In this document: positions 16,351 to 25,521 of the stretch, in pieces | How positions within the stretch are numbered: the first letter of the stretch is position 1 | Layout of the letters: every line of letters starts with the position of its first letter | Assembly: GCF_002289575.1 (NCBI RefSeq) | Contig: NZ_NTGA01000014.1 | Location: 62,001-126,000, forward strand | Direction: 5' to 3' | DNA: 64,000 nt | From: Dietzia natronolimnaea | Lineage (GTDB): Bacteria; Actinomycetota; Actinomycetes; Mycobacteriales; Mycobacteriaceae | The notes under the pieces: model-generated | Database searches by the model: none | What the model saw: the letters and a program-made list of their open reading frames with translations, nothing else | Told to the model about the DNA's origin: nothing | Translations under genes and position numbers: made by a program

Positions 16351-17547
16351 TCAGCGGGCTCCGACGCAGCTGCCGGTGGGGACGGGCTCCAACGAGTCGA
16401 CCGCCCGCTCGAGCTGCGGCAGCACCTGCTCGACCGTGAGCGCGTACCCGGTGTCGGCGGCGTCCATCGCGGCGCCGAAGACCACGCCCACGACCTGCCC
16501 CTGCGGCGTGATCAGCGGACCACCGGAATTGCCCTCGCGCACCGAGCCACGCAGGATGTACACCTCTCGCTCGACGGTCGCCTCGCGGTAGATGTCCGGA
16601 CCACGGAGGGTCACCCTCTCCCGGATGCGGGCGGCGTCCGGCCGATAGGGACCGTTGCCGGGGTAGCCCACCACGATGGCGTCGTCGCCGCTGCGGCCCT
16701 GGCGGTCGGCGAAGGGCAGGACCGGGGCCTGGAGACCCGGTACGCGCAGGACGGCCACGTCGACGCCCGGGTCGTAGACCACCACGTCCGCGTCGAGTTC
16801 CCGGTCCCCTGCGACGACTCTCACCGAGTCCGTACCGGCCACAACGTGCGCGTTGGTCATGACCAGCCCGGGGGAGGCCACGAAGCCCGAACCCTCCAGG
16901 GCGCGGCTGCACGACTCCGCGCGGCCCAGGATCTTGAGCACGGACGGCTGCACCGCGGCCACGACCTCGGAGCCCGCGAGCACCGGGTCGGGCGGGGGCA
17001 CCTCCTGCAGCGGCGTGGTGCCGAAGGGGCCGAGGATGTCGGGGAACCCGGTGGTGCCGAGGACCGACGTGAACGCCGCCGGGATCCGCTGCAACTGCTC
17101 GGGCGCCACGTCGTCGATCTTCGCCAGCACCGACGACCCGCGCACCGCCTTGCCCAGTCCCGGGCCCTCCTGCGCGGCCACCGGGATGGCGACCAACCAC
17201 GCCACCAGCAGCATCGCCGCGGCCTGGAACACGGCTCCGACGGTGCTGTCGAGCACCCTGGCCCCCGCACCGGAGATGTAGCGCCGGGCGGCACGCCCGA
17301 TCGTCACGCCGGCGATCTGGCCGATGAGCACCATCACCGCGATCACGGCCAGCCCCGCCGCGAGCCGTCCCACGGGGGAGTCGAGTTCCCTGACCAGATG
17401 AGGAGCCACGAGCAGGCCGGAGGTGGCGCCGATCGCCACCCCGAGCAGAGCGAATCCGGACGCCGCCGCGCCGTTGATCCACCCCGAGATCGCGGCCGCC
17501 GCGGCGAGTGCGTACAGCGCGAGGTCGAGCCACTGCGAGCCCGTCAC
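16351..17547 (-). CDS. marP: Membrane-anchored periplasmic serine protease MarP
   Basis: A 398-aa protein. Four N-terminal membrane helices (about residues 5-125) are followed by a chymotrypsin/HtrA-like protease domain. The triad is visible: His234 (MTNAHVVAG), Asp263 (DPGVDVAVLRV) and Ser341 (REGNSGGPL). Cys213 and Cys394 correspond to the disulfide-forming pair of mycobacterial MarP (Rv3671c), which protects cells at acid pH and under oxidative stress. GTG at 17547 overlaps the Nudix gene stop (GTGA). It is the last gene of the operon nth - thioredoxin-like - Nudix - marP. No PDZ domain follows the protease domain. Confidence 0.95.
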   Translation of the reverse strand: MTGSQWLDLALYALAAAAAISGWINGAAASGFALLGVAIGATSGLLVAPHLVRELDSPVGRLAAGLAVIAVMVLIGQIAGVTIGRAARRYISGAGARVLDSTVGAVFQAAAMLLVAWLVAIPVAAQEGPGLGKAVRGSSVLAKIDDVAPEQLQRIPAAFTSVLGTTGFPDILGPFGTTPLQEVPPPDPVLAGSEVVAAVQPSVLKILGRAESCSRALEGSGFVASPGLVMTNAHVVAGTDSVRVVAGDRELDADVVVYDPGVDVAVLRVPGLQAPVLPFADRQGRSGDDAIVVGYPGNGPYRPDAARIRERVTLRGPDIYREATVEREVYILRGSVREGNSGGPLITPQGQVVGVVFGAAMDAADTGYALTVEQVLPQLERAVDSLEPVPTGSCVGAR

Positions 17548-18458
17548 CGGTACCCCCTCCGGGGTTCGTCAGCGGGCAGGTCGAGCGGTTCCTCGTCCTT
17601 CTCCTCTGCAAGGCCTGTCCGGGCGCCGGGCACCCCGGCGACCGTCCTGTCCGCCAGCGGATCGGAGGACTCGCGACGCGCCTCCTCCGCCGACAGCCAG
17701 GGCCGCTCCCCGTTCGCGGAGGCCGACAGGGTCCGCTCCAGATCGCGCACGTCGCCCGAGTCCCAGTCCAGGTCCCAGCCCGCGGAATGGAACATCGCGG
17801 CCAGGATCCCGGCGGTGAAACCCCACACCACCAGGTCCTCGTGCTGGAACGCGGGGCCCGTCCACCCGGTGGAGTGCCGCAGCAGGAAGCGGTTGGCGGG
17901 GTCGAGCAACTCCCCCACCGGCACCGTCATCACCCTCGCGGTCTCGGCCGGATCCACCGACGAGACCTCCATCGGCTCCCGCCAGTACGCCAGCACCGGG
18001 GCGACGGAGTAGTTGGAGACGGGGATGTACAACTCGGGCAGCACCGCGAGCACGTCCACACCGTCGCTCTCCAGTCCGGTCTCCTCCCACGCCTCACGCA
18101 GGGCCGCCTCGACCGGCCCGCTGTCCGTGTCGTCGACCCCGCCACCCGGGAACGAGATCTGCCCGGAGTGGCTGCGCAGGGTCGGCGCGCGGTGCGTGAG
18201 CAGCACGCGGGCGTCCTCCGGGGGACGCGGCCCGGGGGCGTCGGCCGACCCCGAGAACAGCACCAGCACCGCGGCGTGCCGGTGCGGGCGGCCGACCTCG
18301 TTGGGGCCACTGTCCTCGGGCGGGCGCCGCCGGGGCAGCAGCCCGTCGAAGCTGCCGTCGGTGCAGGCCGCCATGAGCGGATCCATCCACCCGGGGTGCG
18401 GTACGCCGGTCACGTCACCGGGGCGGGGCACGGAGGCATCCCGCGCGCTACCGGTCAT
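17544..18458 (-). CDS. Nudix hydrolase, CoA pyrophosphatase family (Rv3672c-like)
   Basis: A 304-aa enzyme. The CoA-pyrophosphatase signature (LLTHRAPTLRSHSGQISFPG) runs straight into a Nudix box: Gly, VEAALREAWEETGLESD, with the metal-binding REAWEE core. It probably hydrolyses CoA or its derivatives to 3',5'-ADP and phosphopantetheine-type products. The C-terminal 60 residues are charged and probably disordered. ATG at 18458 overlaps the preceding stop (ATGA). The longer upstream frame belongs to the thioredoxin-like gene read in another frame. Confidence 0.9.
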   Translation of the reverse strand: MTGSARDASVPRPGDVTGVPHPGWMDPLMAACTDGSFDGLLPRRRPPEDSGPNEVGRPHRHAAVLVLFSGSADAPGPRPPEDARVLLTHRAPTLRSHSGQISFPGGGVDDTDSGPVEAALREAWEETGLESDGVDVLAVLPELYIPVSNYSVAPVLAYWREPMEVSSVDPAETARVMTVPVGELLDPANRFLLRHSTGWTGPAFQHEDLVVWGFTAGILAAMFHSAGWDLDWDSGDVRDLERTLSASANGERPWLSAEEARRESSDPLADRTVAGVPGARTGLAEEKDEEPLDLPADEPRRGYR

Positions 18459-19120
18459 GCGGTGACCCCCAGGTGTTCTTCGACGGCGTCGAGCACGTCC
18501 TGCTCGGTGTCCATCGGTTGGATGAGGACGTGCGCCACGGTCCCGTCGGCGCGGACGAAGACCGTCAGTGGCAGCACGGGGGGTGCCCCGAGCAGCGTCG
18601 GCAGTTCCTCGTCCTGGTCGGAGACGGAGATGAGCTCCTCGATCCCGAGCGCCGCCAGGGTGTCGAACCCCTTGGTCTCGGACGGGTCGGTGTGGGACAA
18701 CACCACGCGGACCCGATCCCCGAGCGTGGCCTGCGCGTCCCGGATGGCCGGCAGTTCCCTGCGGCACGGCTCGCACCAGTAGGCCCACATGTTCACCACC
18801 ATGGGGCGGTCCGCCTGGATCTTGCCGAGAGTGGTGGTGCTGCCGTCGTCCATGCAGCGCACCATGAACCCGGCGACGGGGCCGGTGGTCGTGGCGGGCG
18901 CGGCGCTGTCGCGACAGGCGGGCAGGTCCGCGGTCGCGCGGGTCAGGTCGTCGACGACCGTCAGCGGCTCGTCGAGCGGGGGTGCCCCGACGGGGGGCGC
19001 GGCGGGGGCCGACGCCCCGGATCCGGGTCCCTCGTCGCCACCGAGGGTGGAGACCAGCGCGACGACGACGCCGATCAGCGCCACCAACGCCACCAGCGAC
19101 CACCTCGCCGAGGCGCTCAC
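18455..19120 (-). CDS. Thioredoxin-like TlpA/ResA-type membrane-anchored protein (Rv3673c-like)
   Basis: A 221-aa protein. One N-terminal membrane helix ([20 protein letters not shown]) is followed by a Pro/Ala-rich linker and a thioredoxin fold with active site WCEPC ([18 protein letters not shown]) and cis-Pro region PLTVFV. Two further cysteines occur before the domain. It is presumably an extracytoplasmic thiol oxidoreductase. GTG at 19120 overlaps the nth stop (GTGA). Its operon link to MarP, which itself has a disulfide, makes MarP a plausible client; that link is inference. Confidence 0.9.
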   Translation of the reverse strand: MSASARWSLVALVALIGVVVALVSTLGGDEGPGSGASAPAAPPVGAPPLDEPLTVVDDLTRATADLPACRDSAAPATTTGPVAGFMVRCMDDGSTTTLGKIQADRPMVVNMWAYWCEPCRRELPAIRDAQATLGDRVRVVLSHTDPSETKGFDTLAALGIEELISVSDQDEELPTLLGAPPVLPLTVFVRADGTVAHVLIQPMDTEQDVLDAVEEHLGVTA

Positions 19121-19911
19121 GCCTGATCCCCCAGTCCGACCAGCTCCAACAGGTGCGATCGCTCGGGCCCTGCGACGAGGCGGGCGGCGGCCACCGGATC
19201 GAGCGGGCCGACCTCGCCGGCGGACGGGCAGTCCGCGGCCAGGGCACACGCGCCGCAGGCCGCCGTCCTCGCGTGACAGACCCGGCGACCGTGGAAGATG
19301 ATCCGGTGGCTGGCGTCGGTCCACGTGGGCCGGGGCAGCAGCGCGGCCACCTCGCGCTCGATGCGCACGGGGTCGGTGGCCTCGGTCCACTTCCACCGGG
19401 CGACCAATCGCATGAAGTGGGTGTCCACCGTCAGGCCGGGCACACCGAACGCGTTGCCGAGCACCACGTTTGCCGTCTTGCGTCCGAATCCGGGGAGGGT
19501 GACCAGGTCCTCGAGCCGCCGCGGCACCTCGCCGTCGAACCTCTCCACCAGCGCCGCACCCAACCCCTGGATGCTCCGCGCCTTGTTGCGGTAGAAACCG
19601 GTCGGCCGGATCAGCGTCTCCAGTTCCTCGCGGTCCGCGCCGGCGTAGTCCGCGGCCGTGCGGTACCGGGCGAACAGTGCCGGCGTGACCTCGTTGACCC
19701 GCTTGTCCGTGCACTGCGCGGACAGGATCGTCGCGACGCTCAGCTCGAGAGGGTCCCGGAAATCCAGCTCGCAGTAGACGTGTGGGAACGCGTCCTCCAG
19801 GGTGCGGAGCATGCGCCGGGCGCGGCGGGTGCGCCCGAGGTCGGTTTCCACCCCCCTTGCGGCCACCCCTCGTCTGCGGCGCTTCACGGAAGCTGGAGCG
19901 GGGTCGGGCAT
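19117..19911 (-). CDS. nth: Endonuclease III (DNA glycosylase/AP lyase)
   Basis: A 264-aa base-excision repair enzyme for oxidised pyrimidines. It has the helix-hairpin-helix [18 protein letters not shown] with catalytic Lys, VDTH with catalytic Asp, and the [4Fe-4S] loop C-x6-C-x2-C-x5-C ([17 protein letters not shown]). The C-terminal tail extends 37 residues beyond the cluster. ATG at 19911 lies 6 nt after TAATGT (19923-19918), suggesting a leaderless mRNA and the operon promoter for nth, the thioredoxin-like gene, the Nudix gene and marP. Confidence 0.96.
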   Translation of the reverse strand: MPDPAPASVKRRRRGVAARGVETDLGRTRRARRMLRTLEDAFPHVYCELDFRDPLELSVATILSAQCTDKRVNEVTPALFARYRTAADYAGADREELETLIRPTGFYRNKARSIQGLGAALVERFDGEVPRRLEDLVTLPGFGRKTANVVLGNAFGVPGLTVDTHFMRLVARWKWTEATDPVRIEREVAALLPRPTWTDASHRIIFHGRRVCHARTAACGACALAADCPSAGEVGPLDPVAAARLVAGPERSHLLELVGLGDQA

Positions 19912-19993
19912 GCGTCCACATTACGGCCCGGGCCACCTGCGGGTGAGCCGGCCGCACGTGCGCGTCGGCCCGCGGGGGTGTTTACTCGGGGGC

Positions 19994-20104
19994 ATGCAGG
20001 GAATCCTCGTCGTCCTGGTCCCGGTCCTCCTCGCCGGGTTCGCCCTCCTGATGGACCGGTTCGAGGCCTCCATCCTTGCCGAGCCGGAGCAGATCGAGAG
20101 CTGA
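19994..20104 (+). CDS. Small membrane protein upstream of crp (Rv3675-position)
   Basis: A 36-aa open frame, MQGILVVLVPVLLAGFALLM, followed by DRFEASILAEPEQIES. It has one hydrophobic helix then an acidic tail. A longer upstream frame exists but overlaps the divergent nth promoter. A membrane protein gene sits at this place before crp in mycobacteria, supporting a real gene. There is only a weak GGGGG upstream of ATG at 19994. Function unknown. Confidence 0.6.
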   Translation: MQGILVVLVPVLLAGFALLMDRFEASILAEPEQIES

Positions 20105-20152
20105 CCCACCCCGGTCGCCGCGGGTTGGTCACACCGGGGGCACCGGAACGGC

Positions 20153-20158
20153 TACAGT
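20153..20158 (+). promoter_or_regulatory. Probable -10 box of crp
   Basis: TACAGT 70 nt before the crp start would give a leader of about 63 nt. A TTGGTC at 20125-20130 is too far upstream for a standard -35. A TCACA half-site (20129-20133) lies upstream, but no full CRP dyad is seen. Confidence 0.45.
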
Positions 20159-20227
20159 GGCTCTCGCCACACGCACGCCATGGCGCGGACCTCGTTCGTC
20201 CTCGCCCGAACGGGAGGGTCACGGACT

Positions 20228-20932
20228 GTGACGATAGATCGCCGCACGGACCAGTCGGCCGACGACGTACTCACCCGGGCCGGCATCTTCCAGGGTGTCG
20301 AGCCCGCGGCCATCTCGGCGCTGCGTGCCGACCTGACCCGCGAGGAATACTCGAAGGGTGATGTGATCATCCGCGAGGGCGAGCAGGGCGACAGCCTCTA
20401 CATCGTCACGTCCGGCAAGGTGAAGCTCTCCCGCAAGGCGCCGGACGGTCGCGAGAACCTGCTGTCCATCCTCGGCCCCTCGGACATGTTCGGTGAGCTG
20501 TCGATCTTCGACCCGGGCCCGCGCACCTCGTCCGCGGTCTGCGTCACCGACGTCTCGGTGCAGTCCATGGACCGCTCCGCCCTCAAGCGGTGGATCTCCG
20601 AGCGGCCCGAGATCTCCGATCAGCTGCTGAGGGTGCTCGCCCGCCGTCTGCGCCGCACCAACAACAACCTCGCCGACCTCATCTTCACCGACGTGCCCGG
20701 TCGCGTGGCCAAGGCGCTGCTGCAGCTGGCCCAGCGCTTCGGCACCCAGGAGGGCGGCAACATCCGCGTGACGCACGACCTCACGCAGGAGGAGATCGCC
20801 CAGCTCGTCGGCGCCTCCCGCGAGACGGTCAACAAGGCCCTGGCCGAGTTCGCGCACCGGGGCTGGCTGCGCCTCGAGGGCAAGAGCGTCATCATCTCCG
20901 ACACCGAGCGCCTGGCCCGCCGCGCCCGCTGA
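20228..20932 (+). CDS. crp: cAMP-responsive regulator CRP/GlxR
   Basis: A 234-aa Crp/Fnr-family regulator. The N-terminal cyclic-nucleotide pocket contains [17 protein letters not shown], with the Gly-Glu-Leu and Arg-Thr-Ser residues that contact cAMP. A dimerisation helix and a C-terminal helix-turn-helix ([20 protein letters not shown]) follow. Orthologue by position and sequence of Rv3676 and corynebacterial GlxR. GTG at 20228 follows GGGAGG; the upstream in-frame ATG at 20180 would add 16 residues not typical of the family. The final codons CGC-GCC-CGC-TGA are the first unit of a 19-bp tandem array that continues downstream. Confidence 0.95.
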   Translation: MTIDRRTDQSADDVLTRAGIFQGVEPAAISALRADLTREEYSKGDVIIREGEQGDSLYIVTSGKVKLSRKAPDGRENLLSILGPSDMFGELSIFDPGPRTSSAVCVTDVSVQSMDRSALKRWISERPEISDQLLRVLARRLRRTNNNLADLIFTDVPGRVAKALLQLAQRFGTQEGGNIRVTHDLTQEEIAQLVGASRETVNKALAEFAHRGWLRLEGKSVIISDTERLARRAR

Positions 20933-20996
20933 GGCCCGCCGCGCCCGCCGAGGCCCGCCGCGCCCGCTGAGGCGCGCCGCGCCCGCTGAGGCGCCC
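20921..20996 (+). repeat. 19-bp tandem repeat that begins at the crp stop codon
   Basis: Four units (20921-20939, 20940-20958, 20959-20977, 20978-20996) differ at one or two positions each. Unit one contains the last three sense codons and TGA of crp, so the array duplicates the gene's end. Confidence 0.85.
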
Positions 20997-21000
20997 GGTT

Positions 21001-21065
21001 CCATCGATAAGAGCGTTCCGCACACATCCCTCGAGAAGGGATGAGCGGAACGCTCTTTTCGATGG
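21001..21065. terminator. Long bidirectional hairpin between crp and the MBL gene
   Basis: A 21-bp inverted repeat (21001-21021 with 21045-21065) with one mismatch encloses an inner 7-bp stem (21025-21031/21037-21043). A TTTT run at 21056-21059 suits the plus strand. The convergent genes crp and the MBL hydrolase end on either side. The outer arm TCGATGG recurs 42 bp further on (21101-21107). Confidence 0.85.
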
Positions 21066-21124
21066 GGGCCGGGCCGGGCCGGGGCGTGGGGCGGGCCGGC
21101 TCGATGGGGGCCGGGCCGGCAGGA

Positions 21125-21973
21125 CTAGCCGGACCGGTCCAGGTAGCGCAGGGCCACGAGGGTGGACTGCTCGGCCACCTTGAGCAGGAACGGCGAGACG
21201 TCCCGGTAGATGTGCTGCGTGATGAGCTCGGCGGACGCGTCGGGACCCAGCACGTCCCGGGCGGCCGCGATCTGCTCGAGCCGGTCCCGCCGGTGACGGG
21301 CCAGCACCTGGGCGGCGCGAGCGGTATCGGCCACATCCGGACCATGGCCGGGGATGCCCACCACGCCGTCGGCGCGGGCGGCCAGCTGGTCGAGGCTCTG
21401 CAGGTAGTCCCCCAGATCGCCGTCGGTGGAGTCCAGAACGGTCGAGTCGCGACCCAGGATCGTGTCGCCGAGCACCACGCAGTCCGCCCGAGCGGTGAAC
21501 CCGGCACCCGCGGGACGCACCTCGAGGCTGATCGAATCCGCGGTGTGCCCGGGTGTGGCCAGCACGGTGAGGTCCAGCCCGGCGGCGTGGATCACCTCGT
21601 CGTCGTCGCCCTCCGTCACCAACGGCGCCGCATCGCGGCAGTACGTCTCCCCGACCGCCCGGACCGGTGCGCCGGTCAGCGCCCGGAGGTGGTCGATCCC
21701 GCCGGTGTGGTCCCCGTGTCGATGGGTGATGACGACGAGCTCGATCTCCCCCACGATCGCGGCGATCCGCTCCGCGTGCGCGCGATCGTCCGGCCCGGGG
21801 TCCACCACCACGGAGGTGCGCGAACCCGGGGCCCGCAGCACCACCGTGTTGGTCCCCTCGAAGGTCATCTCCGAGGGGTTGTCGCAGAGGATCACCCCGG
21901 CCAGGTCGGTGACGGGGCGCAGGGTCTCGTACGCCGGGAACGTGATCGGGGCCAGACCGCCGCTCATCGACAT
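21125..21973 (-). CDS. Metallo-beta-lactamase fold hydrolase (LACTB2-like, Rv3677c-like)
   Basis: A 282-aa enzyme with the zinc-site motif THRHGDHTGG, then LATPGHTADSISL (His), GDTILGRDS (Asp) and GIPGHGP (His), the standard order for this fold. The C-terminal helical domain (AAQVLARHRRDRLEQI ... FLLKVAEQSTLVALRYL) is as in LACTB2-type members. Substrate unknown; related proteins act on RNA or thioesters. ATG at 21973 follows GGAG. It probably follows ridA in an operon (26-nt gap). Confidence 0.88.
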   Translation of the reverse strand: MSMSGGLAPITFPAYETLRPVTDLAGVILCDNPSEMTFEGTNTVVLRAPGSRTSVVVDPGPDDRAHAERIAAIVGEIELVVITHRHGDHTGGIDHLRALTGAPVRAVGETYCRDAAPLVTEGDDDEVIHAAGLDLTVLATPGHTADSISLEVRPAGAGFTARADCVVLGDTILGRDSTVLDSTDGDLGDYLQSLDQLAARADGVVGIPGHGPDVADTARAAQVLARHRRDRLEQIAAARDVLGPDASAELITQHIYRDVSPFLLKVAEQSTLVALRYLDRSG

Positions 21974-21999
21974 TCTCCGTCCCAGACCATCGCCCGGTC

Positions 22000-22479
22000 C
22001 TATCCCTCGACCTCGACGATGAGCTCGACCTCGACGGGCGCGTCGAGCGGCAGCTCGGAGACCCCGACGGCGGAGCGGGCGTGGACGCCGGCGTCGCCGA
22101 AGATCTCACCCAGCAGATCGGAGGCGCCGTTGATCACCGCGGGCTGGGCGTTGAAGCCCGGGGCCGACGCGACAAAACCGACGACCTTGACGATCCGCAC
22201 CACCGAGTCGACGCCCACCAGGCCGTCGACCGCGGCGAGCGCGTTGAGGGCACAGGTCCGGGCGAGATCGGCCGCCGTCTCCGGGGAGACCGCGGCACCG
22301 ACCTTGCCGGTCGCGGCGAGAGCGCCGTCGATCATCGGCAGCTGACCCGAGGTGTAGACGTAGGCGCCCGTCCGCACGGCGGGCACGTAGTTCGCGAGCG
22401 GGGGGACGACGGTCGGCAGGTCGATCCCCAGCTGCTCGAGCTTGCGGGTCCAGTAACCCCCGCCCTCGCCCTCGGGCAT
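22000..22479 (-). CDS. RidA family protein (Rv3678c-like)
   Basis: A 159-aa protein of the RidA/YjgF/UK114 superfamily. It opens with WTRKLEQLGIDLP and has YTSGQLPMIDG, ALNALAAVDGLVG and SAVGVSELPLDAPVEVELI, where the Arg-containing position before SAVGV matches the conserved imine-binding region. RidA enzymes hydrolyse reactive enamines and imines; this subgroup's substrate is uncertain. ATG at 22479 overlaps the stop of the small DUF4177 gene (TGATG), indicating coupling. Confidence 0.88.
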   Translation of the reverse strand: MPEGEGGGYWTRKLEQLGIDLPTVVPPLANYVPAVRTGAYVYTSGQLPMIDGALAATGKVGAAVSPETAADLARTCALNALAAVDGLVGVDSVVRIVKVVGFVASAPGFNAQPAVINGASDLLGEIFGDAGVHARSAVGVSELPLDAPVEVELIVEVEG

Positions 22480-22649
22480 CAGAGCTGACGCTTGAGGTAG
22501 GCGACGTGCTGCTCGCCGGTGGGCCCGGGCAGCACGGAGACCAGCTCCCAACCGTCACCGCCCCACTGGTCGAGGATCTGCTTGGTGGCGTGGGTGAGCA
22601 GCGGGACCGTCACGTACTCGAACCGGGCTGCGGGGGTGGATTCGCTCAT
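22479..22649 (-). CDS. Small DUF4177 domain protein (Rv3678A-like)
   Basis: A 56-aa protein, MSESTPAARFEYVTVPLL then THATKQILDQWGGDGWELV and SVLPGPTGEQHVAYLKRQL. The W-G-x-x-G-W-E-L-V core is typical of DUF4177. ATG at 22649 lies 6 nt after TAGAGT (22661-22656), so it likely starts a leaderless transcript that continues into ridA and the MBL gene. A small gene occupies this place in M. tuberculosis. Function unknown. Confidence 0.82.
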   Translation of the reverse strand: MSESTPAARFEYVTVPLLTHATKQILDQWGGDGWELVSVLPGPTGEQHVAYLKRQL

Positions 22650-22714
22650 GCCCCCACTCTAGGGAAGTCGCGGGCGGCCCGCGCGACGTGGTGGAACCGC
22701 TTAGGGTGGACCGC

Positions 22715-23812
22715 ATGCCGTCCACCGACACATCAGGAACGCAGTCGACCACGTCGACCACGTCGAGTCAGTCGACCGAGTCGAGTCAGTCAGTGAGGTC
22801 GACGATCGCCGACGAGCTGTCCACCGGCTGGTCCGACGCCTCCGCCCGCGCGGACCTCCACTACGTCTCCGGCAAGGGGGGCACCGGCAAGACCACGGTC
22901 GCCACCTCGCTCGCGCTGGCGCTGGCCTCGACCGGAAAGCGCGTCCTGCTGGTGGAGGTCGAGGAACGCCAGGGCATCGCCCGGATCTTCGACCGCTCGC
23001 CGCTGCCGTACCGCGAGGAACTCGTGGCCCGGGTCGACGGCGGTGGCAAGGTGTTCGCGCTGGCCATCGACATCGAGGCCGCGATGCTCGACTATCTGGA
23101 CACCTTCTACCACCTCGGGGTGGTGGGCAAGGTGATGAAGTCGGTGGGTGCGATCGAGTTCGCCACCACCATCGCCCCCGGCCTCAAGGACGTGCTCCTG
23201 ACCGGCAAGATCTACGAGGTCGTCACGCGCCAGCACGCCAAGAAGGAGGTCGTGTACGACGCCGTGGTGGTGGACGCCCCGCCCACGGGTCGCATCGGCA
23301 AGTTCCTCGACGTGACCACCGCGATGGCGGACCTGGCCGCGGGCGGGCCCATCCGTCGTCAGGCCGATGCCGTCTCCGAGCTGGTCCACTCCCCACAGAC
23401 CGTCGTGCACCTGGTGACCCTGCTCGAATCGCTGCCGGTCCAGGAGACCATCGAGGCGATCGAGGAGCTTCGGTCCCACGATCTGCGGGTGGGTCAGGTG
23501 ATCATCAACCGGGCGGAGACCCGGCACCTCGACGACGCCGCGCTGCAGCGGATCGCCGAGGAGGACATCGACGCCGAGGCGGTGCTGGCCGGTCTCGAGG
23601 AGACCGGTGTGGAGCTCGACGACGAGGGCCTGCAGGGGCTCCTGGTGGAGGCCATCGAGCACGCCCGCGTCGCACGCGGACAGCTCAAGGCCGGCGAGAC
23701 CCTGACCTCCTCCGGCTGCCCGACCCTCGTACTGCCGGCCCTGCCCAACGGCGTCGAGGTCTCCGACCTGTATGACCTCGCCTCCGCCCTCGCCGACCAG
23801 GGAGTGCACTGA
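22715..23812 (+). CDS. ArsA/Get3-like ATPase, BagA-type (Rv3679-like)
   Basis: A 365-aa anion-transporting-ATPase-family protein. The deviant Walker [14 protein letters not shown] lies near residue 53, with VVVDAPPTG as switch II. It is followed directly by a second ArsA-like gene. The mycobacterial pair Rv3679-Rv3680 forms a Get3-like heteromeric ATPase (BagA/BagB). The N-terminal 40 residues are Ser/Thr/Gln low complexity, encoded by short GTCGA- and AGTCAGT-type repeats. ATG at 22715 follows TAGGGT (22702-22707) by 7 nt, favouring a leaderless start over GTG at 22688. Confidence 0.9.
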   Translation: MPSTDTSGTQSTTSTTSSQSTESSQSVRSTIADELSTGWSDASARADLHYVSGKGGTGKTTVATSLALALASTGKRVLLVEVEERQGIARIFDRSPLPYREELVARVDGGGKVFALAIDIEAAMLDYLDTFYHLGVVGKVMKSVGAIEFATTIAPGLKDVLLTGKIYEVVTRQHAKKEVVYDAVVVDAPPTGRIGKFLDVTTAMADLAAGGPIRRQADAVSELVHSPQTVVHLVTLLESLPVQETIEAIEELRSHDLRVGQVIINRAETRHLDDAALQRIAEEDIDAEAVLAGLEETGVELDDEGLQGLLVEAIEHARVARGQLKAGETLTSSGCPTLVLPALPNGVEVSDLYDLASALADQGVH

Positions 23813-23814
23813 TC

Positions 23815-24921
23815 ATGACTCGTCGTCTCGACATCACCGGACTGCTCACCGACCCCGCGACCCGGGTCGTGGTCTGCACCGGCGCGGGCGGGGTGGGCAA
23901 GACCACCACCGCCGCCGCGGTGGCCCTGCGCGCCGCCGAACTCGGCCGCGACACCGTGGTCCTCACCATCGACCCGGCCCGGCGCCTCGCGCAGGCGCTG
24001 GGGATCGACGACCTCTCGAACGAGCCGTCCCGCGTGGATTTGGGACCGGAGCACGCGGAGTCGGACGGCTCGTTGCACGCGATGATGCTCGACATGCGTC
24101 GCACGTTCGACGAGCTGGTCACCGCCAACACCACGCCCGAGAAGGCGCAGTCCATCCTGGACAACCACTTCTACAAGACCATGGTCACCTCGTTCGCGGG
24201 GACGCAGGAGTACATGGCCATGGAGAAGCTGGGGCAGCTGCTCGACGACTCCACGTGGGACCTCGTCGTGGTGGACACCCCTCCGTCCCGCAACGCGCTG
24301 GACTTCCTCGACGCCCCGCGCCGCCTGGGTGCCTTCATGGACAGTCGTCTCATGCGGGTGTTCGCTGCGCCCGGCCGCGGGGTCGGCCGGTTGATGACCG
24401 GCGCCATGAGCACCGCCATGCGGGGGGTGTCGGCGGTTGTCGGGTCCTCCATGCTCAAGGACGCCTCCGAGATGGTCGTGGCCCTGGACTCCACCTTCGG
24501 CGGGTTCGCCACGCGGGCCTCCCGCACCCAGGCGATCCTGCGCCGCAAGGGCACCGAGTTCCTGGTGGTCTCCTCCGCGGAACGACCCGCCCTGCGCGAG
24601 GCCGCGTTCTTCACCGAACGGCTCTCCGAGGAGTCGATGCCGCTCGCGGGGGTGGTGATCAACCGCACGCACCCGCGGCTCACCGACCTGACGGCCGAGC
24701 AGGCGTGTGCGGCCGCCGACCGCTTGGCGGGGAACCCCGAGGCCGAGGCGGTGCTGCGGATCCACGCCGACCGGGCCGGCACGGCCAAGCAGGAGGTCCG
24801 CCTGCTGGAGTCCTTCACGGACACCCATCCGGACGTGCGGATCGTGGGAGTGCCCTCGCTGCCGTTCGAGATCTCCAACCTGGAGGCGTTGCGCTCGGTG
24901 GGTGACCAGCTCTGCGGGTAG
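23815..24921 (+). CDS. ArsA/Get3-like ATPase, BagB-type (Rv3680-like)
   Basis: A 368-aa ATPase with Walker [14 protein letters not shown] (residues about 23-35), switch I-like [13 protein letters not shown] and switch [20 protein letters not shown]. Start ATG at 23815 is 2 nt beyond the bagA stop, so the two are co-translated. The central helical insert ([19 protein letters not shown] ... [18 protein letters not shown]) is amphipathic, as expected for substrate or membrane-segment handling in Get3-like proteins. The cargo is unknown; mycobacterial mutants are affected in redox and glycerol stress (recalled). Confidence 0.9.
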   Translation: MTRRLDITGLLTDPATRVVVCTGAGGVGKTTTAAAVALRAAELGRDTVVLTIDPARRLAQALGIDDLSNEPSRVDLGPEHAESDGSLHAMMLDMRRTFDELVTANTTPEKAQSILDNHFYKTMVTSFAGTQEYMAMEKLGQLLDDSTWDLVVVDTPPSRNALDFLDAPRRLGAFMDSRLMRVFAAPGRGVGRLMTGAMSTAMRGVSAVVGSSMLKDASEMVVALDSTFGGFATRASRTQAILRRKGTEFLVVSSAERPALREAAFFTERLSEESMPLAGVVINRTHPRLTDLTAEQACAAADRLAGNPEAEAVLRIHADRAGTAKQEVRLLESFTDTHPDVRIVGVPSLPFEISNLEALRSVGDQLCG

Positions 24922-24944
24922 ACCGGGGCCGGGCCTGAACGGAC

Positions 24945-24978
24945 GACGCGACCCGCGGCGGGAGCCGCGGGTCGCGTC
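24945..24978. terminator. Bidirectional terminator between bagB and whiB4
   Basis: A perfect 14-bp stem (24945-24958 with 24965-24978) and a 6-nt loop lie in the 102-bp spacer between these convergent genes. Confidence 0.82.
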
Positions 24979-25023
24979 GAGGTGGGGGTGGGGTACGCCG
25001 GTGGGGTGCGGAGCCGGTGGGCG

Positions 25024-25401
25024 TCAGTAGATGACGGTGTGGCGCTCGATCTGCTGCGCGAAGAAGTCGGCCCAGGATCGCACCTCGGGGTGCTGCTTGA
25101 GCAGGGCGCGCCGCTGACGCTCGGTCATCCCGCCCCAGACCCCGAACTCCACGCGGTTGTCCAGCGCGTCGGCACGGCACTGCAGCAGGACCGGGCAGTG
25201 GCGACAGATGGAAGCAGCCTTGCGCTGCGCGGCGCCGCGGACGAAGAGCTCGTCCGGGTCGATGTCCTTGCACCGGGCCCGGGCGACCCACTCCTGGCGC
25301 CCCTCCCCGATGATCGTCTCCTCGGAACCGAGGGGATTGCTTGAACCGGGGCGGACCCCGGCGTCGTCGGTCCGGGAGGTCCCGGGAAGGGTGGCCGTCA
25401 T
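25024..25401 (-). CDS. whiB4: WhiB-family iron-sulfur transcription factor WhiB4
   Basis: A 125-aa WhiB protein. Cluster cysteines are C44, C66, C69 and C75 (CRHC spacing C-x2-C-x5-C), and the G(V/I)WGG turn is at 87-91 (GVWGG), followed by a basic DNA-binding tail (TERQRRALLKQH). The position beside ponA2 and bagA/bagB matches whiB4 (Rv3681c), an O2/NO-sensitive redox regulator. ATG at 25401 has AGGGG about 9 nt upstream; further in-frame sequence upstream lacks family similarity. The region to ponA2 (260 bp) is unusually AT-rich around 25560 and probably holds both promoters. Confidence 0.93.
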   Translation of the reverse strand: MTATLPGTSRTDDAGVRPGSSNPLGSEETIIGEGRQEWVARARCKDIDPDELFVRGAAQRKAASICRHCPVLLQCRADALDNRVEFGVWGGMTERQRRALLKQHPEVRSWADFFAQQIERHTVIY

Positions 25402-25521
25402 CGAAGTACCCCTGTCTGTGTGGAGTCGCGGACGGGTCTGCCGCACACGCCTCCGGCCTTCTGGACCCGCCCGGCGCGGCGAGCCCACGGTGTCCGCGGG
25501 AGCCTCCCGGCCGTGAGGTCC

